Positions 5,711 through 7,514 of a stretch of 7,514 nucleotides of DNA are shown one piece after another. The notes beneath the pieces were generated by a model. That model was given only the letters and a program-made list of their open reading frames with translations, was not told the DNA's origin and searched no databases. Positions within the stretch are counted from its first letter, which is position 1; each line of letters begins with the position of its first letter. Source of the DNA: Eubacterium sp. (GTDB lineage Bacteria > Bacillota > Clostridia > Lachnospirales > CAG-274); contig JAJBVU010000326.1 in assembly GCA_020859645.1 (NCBI GenBank), positions 1 through 7,514 on the forward strand. The letters run 5' to 3'. The translations under genes were made by a program, and so were the position numbers.

Positions 5711-6058
5711 TGAGCAGGTCTGTAAGCCGGGTTCTGTCTTGGATAATCATCTGTCTGAGACTGCTGTTGCCGGCAGTCTTTAGCGAACCTTACCTGAAAC
5801 GGGACGAGCAGCCCCCGACGGCAGAGCCGTCTGTTTCTTTTCGTTCTTGCTCCGAATGGGGTTTACAGAGCCCTTTTTGTTGCCAAAAAGGCGGTGAGCT
5901 CTTACCTCACCTTTCCACCCTTACCGCTTTAAAAGCGGCGGTTTATTTCTGTTGCACTTTCCTTAGAGTCGCCTCCACCGGACGTTATCCGGCATTCTGC
6001 TCTGCGGAGCCCGGACTTTCCTCACCCGTGTTAGGGGTGCGATTATCCGACCTACTCA
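5711..6058 (-). ncRNA. rnpB: RNase P RNA, bacterial type A
   Basis: This is the catalytic RNA that removes 5' leaders from pre-tRNAs. Read on the minus strand it has the universally conserved GAGGAAAGTCCGGGCTCC (from about 6024), GCAACAG, the P10-P12 segment AGGGTGGAAAGGTGAGGTAAGAG, the GGAGCAAG element (near 5845), and the 3' signature ACAGAACCCGGCTTAC (from about 5738). The ends are set by helix P1: GAGTAGGTC (6057-6049) pairs with GACCTGCTC (5721-5713), with one U-G pair, plus one outer U-A pair (6058/5712). Length is about 348 nt. The layout matches type A, as in most Clostridia, rather than the Bacillus type B. The 5' 73 nt lie inside the upstream CDS. I see no convincing promoter directly upstream, so it may be processed from that mRNA. 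The ends are accurate to a few bases. Confidence 0.97.
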
Positions 6059-7355
6059 ATATTTTTGTCGCCTTAACACTTACAATTCTTTTGTCCTCTA
6101 TTTTTTGTGTTTCAAAACACCACCCGTCAAATTCAAAGCTGAAGCTTTCGGTTTTATCCTCGGGGATATGACCCATTTTGGCTATAACATAGCCCCCCAT
6201 GGTGTCAATATCGTCCTCGTCAAATTCCTCTGTTTCAAGCTCGTCGGCTACATCCTCAAGAAGAGCCTTTCCGTCTATAATAAATGTGTTGTCGTCTTCT
6301 TTTAAGATTGCGGGAGTTTCGTCAACGTCATATTCGTCCAAAATTTCTCCCATAATTTCTTCAACAATGTCCTCCATTGTTACTATGCCCAAGGTTCCGC
6401 CGTATTCATCAACAACTATGGCAAGGTGAATTTTCGACTTCTGCATTTCCTCAAAAATTTCGTCTACCTTCTTATTTGTAGGCACGTAAAATGTAGGCTT
6501 AAGAAGCCTCTTTATGTTGAAGCGTGATCTTGAGGTTCTTCTTATATAATAACGGCTGAAGTCCTTAGTGTTTAAAATACCTATAATATTGTCTATAGTG
6601 CCTTCATAAACAGGTATTCTTGTGTATTTTTTATATAAAACAACCTTTTTAATGTCCTCAAGGGTACAGTCTGAGGGCAGAGCCACAAGATCCTTTCTGT
6701 GGGTAAAAATATCCTCTGCGGTGGTATCGTCAAGGGCAAACACGTTTTCAATCATTTCACGCTCGTCCTCGTCGATTGTGCCTGTTTCCTCACCTGTAGT
6801 CAAAAGCTGCTGAATTTCGTCCTGAGTGTCCTCTTCAATTTCGAAATCGTCAGGGTCAAAGTCATACTTCGATACCTTAAGGCTGAAGGCTGAAATAAGC
6901 TTAACCAAGGGGAAAAGCACAAAGGCGGTCAGCTTAAGAATAATTCCGAAGGTGACAATATACCAAACGGGGTTTTTGGCGGCTATGTTTCGGGGGATAG
7001 TTCCACCCAGAAGTGTAAAAACAAAGGCAAGCACCAAAATAACCACTATAAATGCCAAATATCCCCAAACAGTCAGCCCCTCCGGTGTATAAAACACACC
7101 TCTGTTTAAGGCAAACAGTATAACAAGCTTTGAATAAGCCATCATACCCGAAAAAAGAAGTATGATTACGCTCATAAGGCTTGCGGCTGAAATATAAAGG
7201 TTTGACTTGGCTTTATAGTCCTCAACCTTTTTCTCCATTTTGGGATCGTCTATGTCATAGGCAAGTCTGCCGTTTTCGAAAAAGCTTAAGGACGATGAAA
7301 CTGTTTTTATAATAAATCTGTAAACTATCAGCAGTATTATAATTATGTAGTGCAT
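5985..7355 (-). CDS. CNNM/CBS-pair/CorC_HlyC family membrane protein
   Basis: This family is linked to Mg2+/Co2+ efflux (CorC/CNNM), and many members are misnamed hemolysins; the substrate here is unproven. The 456-aa layout is a CNNM (DUF21) membrane region, with hydrophobic segments near 3-18, 55-84, 95-117 and 130-158; a linker; a CBS pair at about 205-335, including DIFTHRKDLVALP, YTRIPVYEGTIDNIIGI and HLAIVVDEYGGTLGIVTMEDI; then a CorC_HlyC domain at about 345-430. The membrane part is atypical: the usual GExxPK motif reads GGTIPR (117-122), and the usual asparagine-bearing stretch is not apparent. Residues 433-456 (SRSDNRTPNTGEESPG...) are encoded by the 5' end of rnpB and are not family sequence; the domain proper ends near VKATKI. 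The ATG start has AGGAGG 10 nt upstream and a promoter at 7408-7380. Confidence 0.9.
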   Translation of the reverse strand: MHYIIIILLIVYRFIIKTVSSSLSFFENGRLAYDIDDPKMEKKVEDYKAKSNLYISAASLMSVIILLFSGMMAYSKLVILFALNRGVFYTPEGLTVWGYLAFIVVILVLAFVFTLLGGTIPRNIAAKNPVWYIVTFGIILKLTAFVLFPLVKLISAFSLKVSKYDFDPDDFEIEEDTQDEIQQLLTTGEETGTIDEDEREMIENVFALDDTTAEDIFTHRKDLVALPSDCTLEDIKKVVLYKKYTRIPVYEGTIDNIIGILNTKDFSRYYIRRTSRSRFNIKRLLKPTFYVPTNKKVDEIFEEMQKSKIHLAIVVDEYGGTLGIVTMEDIVEEIMGEILDEYDVDETPAILKEDDNTFIIDGKALLEDVADELETEEFDEDDIDTMGGYVIAKMGHIPEDKTESFSFEFDGWCFETQKIEDKRIVSVKATKILSRSDNRTPNTGEESPGSAEQNAG

Positions 7356-7379
7356 TAATGAAAATCCTCCTATATGGCT

Positions 7380-7408
7380 ATAATACTACACTTTCGTCTT
7401 GAATGCAA
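7380..7408 (-). promoter_or_regulatory. Probable promoter of the CNNM-family gene
   Basis: On the minus strand there is TTGCAT (7408-7403), a 17-bp spacer and TATTAT (7385-7380, five of six consensus). The expected start is near 7373, giving a short leader that contains the AGGAGG site. The -35 matches only at TTG, so activity may be moderate. The same transcript would run into rnpB. Confidence 0.65.
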
Positions 7409-7483
7409 GCAATTTTAATATTATAAAAAGAAAAAATAATATATTTGTGACTGTTTTTGCTATAGAAATAATTGTAAAAAATG

Positions 7484-7512
7484 TTCACTATTTAAAAAAG
7501 GTGTGGTATAAT
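7484..7512 (+). promoter_or_regulatory. Plus-strand promoter of a divergent gene outside the window
   Basis: There is TTCACT (7484-7489, four of six), a 17-bp spacer, then TGG and a perfect TATAAT (7507-7512), forming an extended -10. The window ends two bases later, so the gene it serves is not visible. The ~75 bp between this and the minus-strand promoter are very AT-rich, as expected for a divergent promoter region. Confidence 0.65.
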
Positions 7513-7514
7513 TT

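Noticed and set aside
6058..6120. Dedicated rnpB promoter within the CNNM-family gene's 3' end
   Set aside because: The best candidate, TTGTAA with a 17-bp spacer, has ATATTG as its -10, which is too poor to call and would start inside the RNA.
5590..6171. 193-codon plus-strand ORF
   Set aside because: It is almost entirely the antisense of rnpB plus repeat DNA. There is no ribosome site and the composition is not protein-like; it is open only because rnpB is GC-rich and structured.
6105..7092. Several short plus-strand ORFs opposite the CNNM-family gene
   Set aside because: Their serine-rich translations are typical of antisense reading of acidic Glu/Asp-rich coding DNA; none has a ribosome site.

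Overview
The window looks like chromosomal DNA from a low-to-medium GC Gram-positive anaerobe of the Clostridia, probably an Oscillospirales/Ruminococcaceae-type gut lineage. The reasons are a greA-lysS pair, strong AGGAGG ribosome sites, TTG starts, a type A RNase P RNA, a lipoprotein next to an S-layer-homology (SLH) surface protein, and an interspersed repeat (paired GTCAGC/GCTGAC and GCTCCCC/GGGGAGC hairpins) that I recall from such genomes. The exact genus cannot be read from the sequence.

Every gene I can support lies on the minus strand, so transcription runs from high to low coordinates. It begins at 7408 with a sigma-A promoter and a CNNM/CBS-pair/CorC_HlyC membrane protein (7355-5985). 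The 3' end of that gene runs directly into rnpB (about 6058-5711), so about 73 bp encode both the last 24 residues of the protein and the 5' strand of RNase P RNA. Next comes a 380-bp stretch without a gene, filled with hairpin repeats (5352-5706). It is followed by a secreted YcdB/YcdC-like protein with a C-terminal SLH region (5329-3311), an intrinsic terminator (3302-3263), and a beta-propeller-like lipoprotein (3244-2429).

The last codons and stop of the lipoprotein gene contain a good sigma-A promoter (2456-2428). Its expected start point is the A of an ATG that opens a 34-codon CPHCG ORF (2421-2317), which would make that transcript leaderless. A perfect-consensus sigma-A promoter (TTGACA, 17 bp, TATAAT; 2271-2243) then drives the greA-lysS operon through a ~115-nt leader. 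greA is best read from a TTG at 2121, giving 158 aa. lysS starts 19 nt after the greA stop. At the right edge (7484-7512) a plus-strand extended -10 promoter points out of the window, towards a divergent gene not included here.

Functionally this is a core information-processing neighbourhood (transcript cleavage factor, lysyl-tRNA synthetase, RNase P RNA) interleaved with envelope proteins. I see no phage, CRISPR, toxin-antitoxin or intact insertion-sequence genes. The points most worth a second look are the protein/rnpB overlap, the leaderless zinc-ribbon-like mini-ORF, the tandem hairpin repeats beside rnpB, and a CNNM domain that has lost family motif residues.
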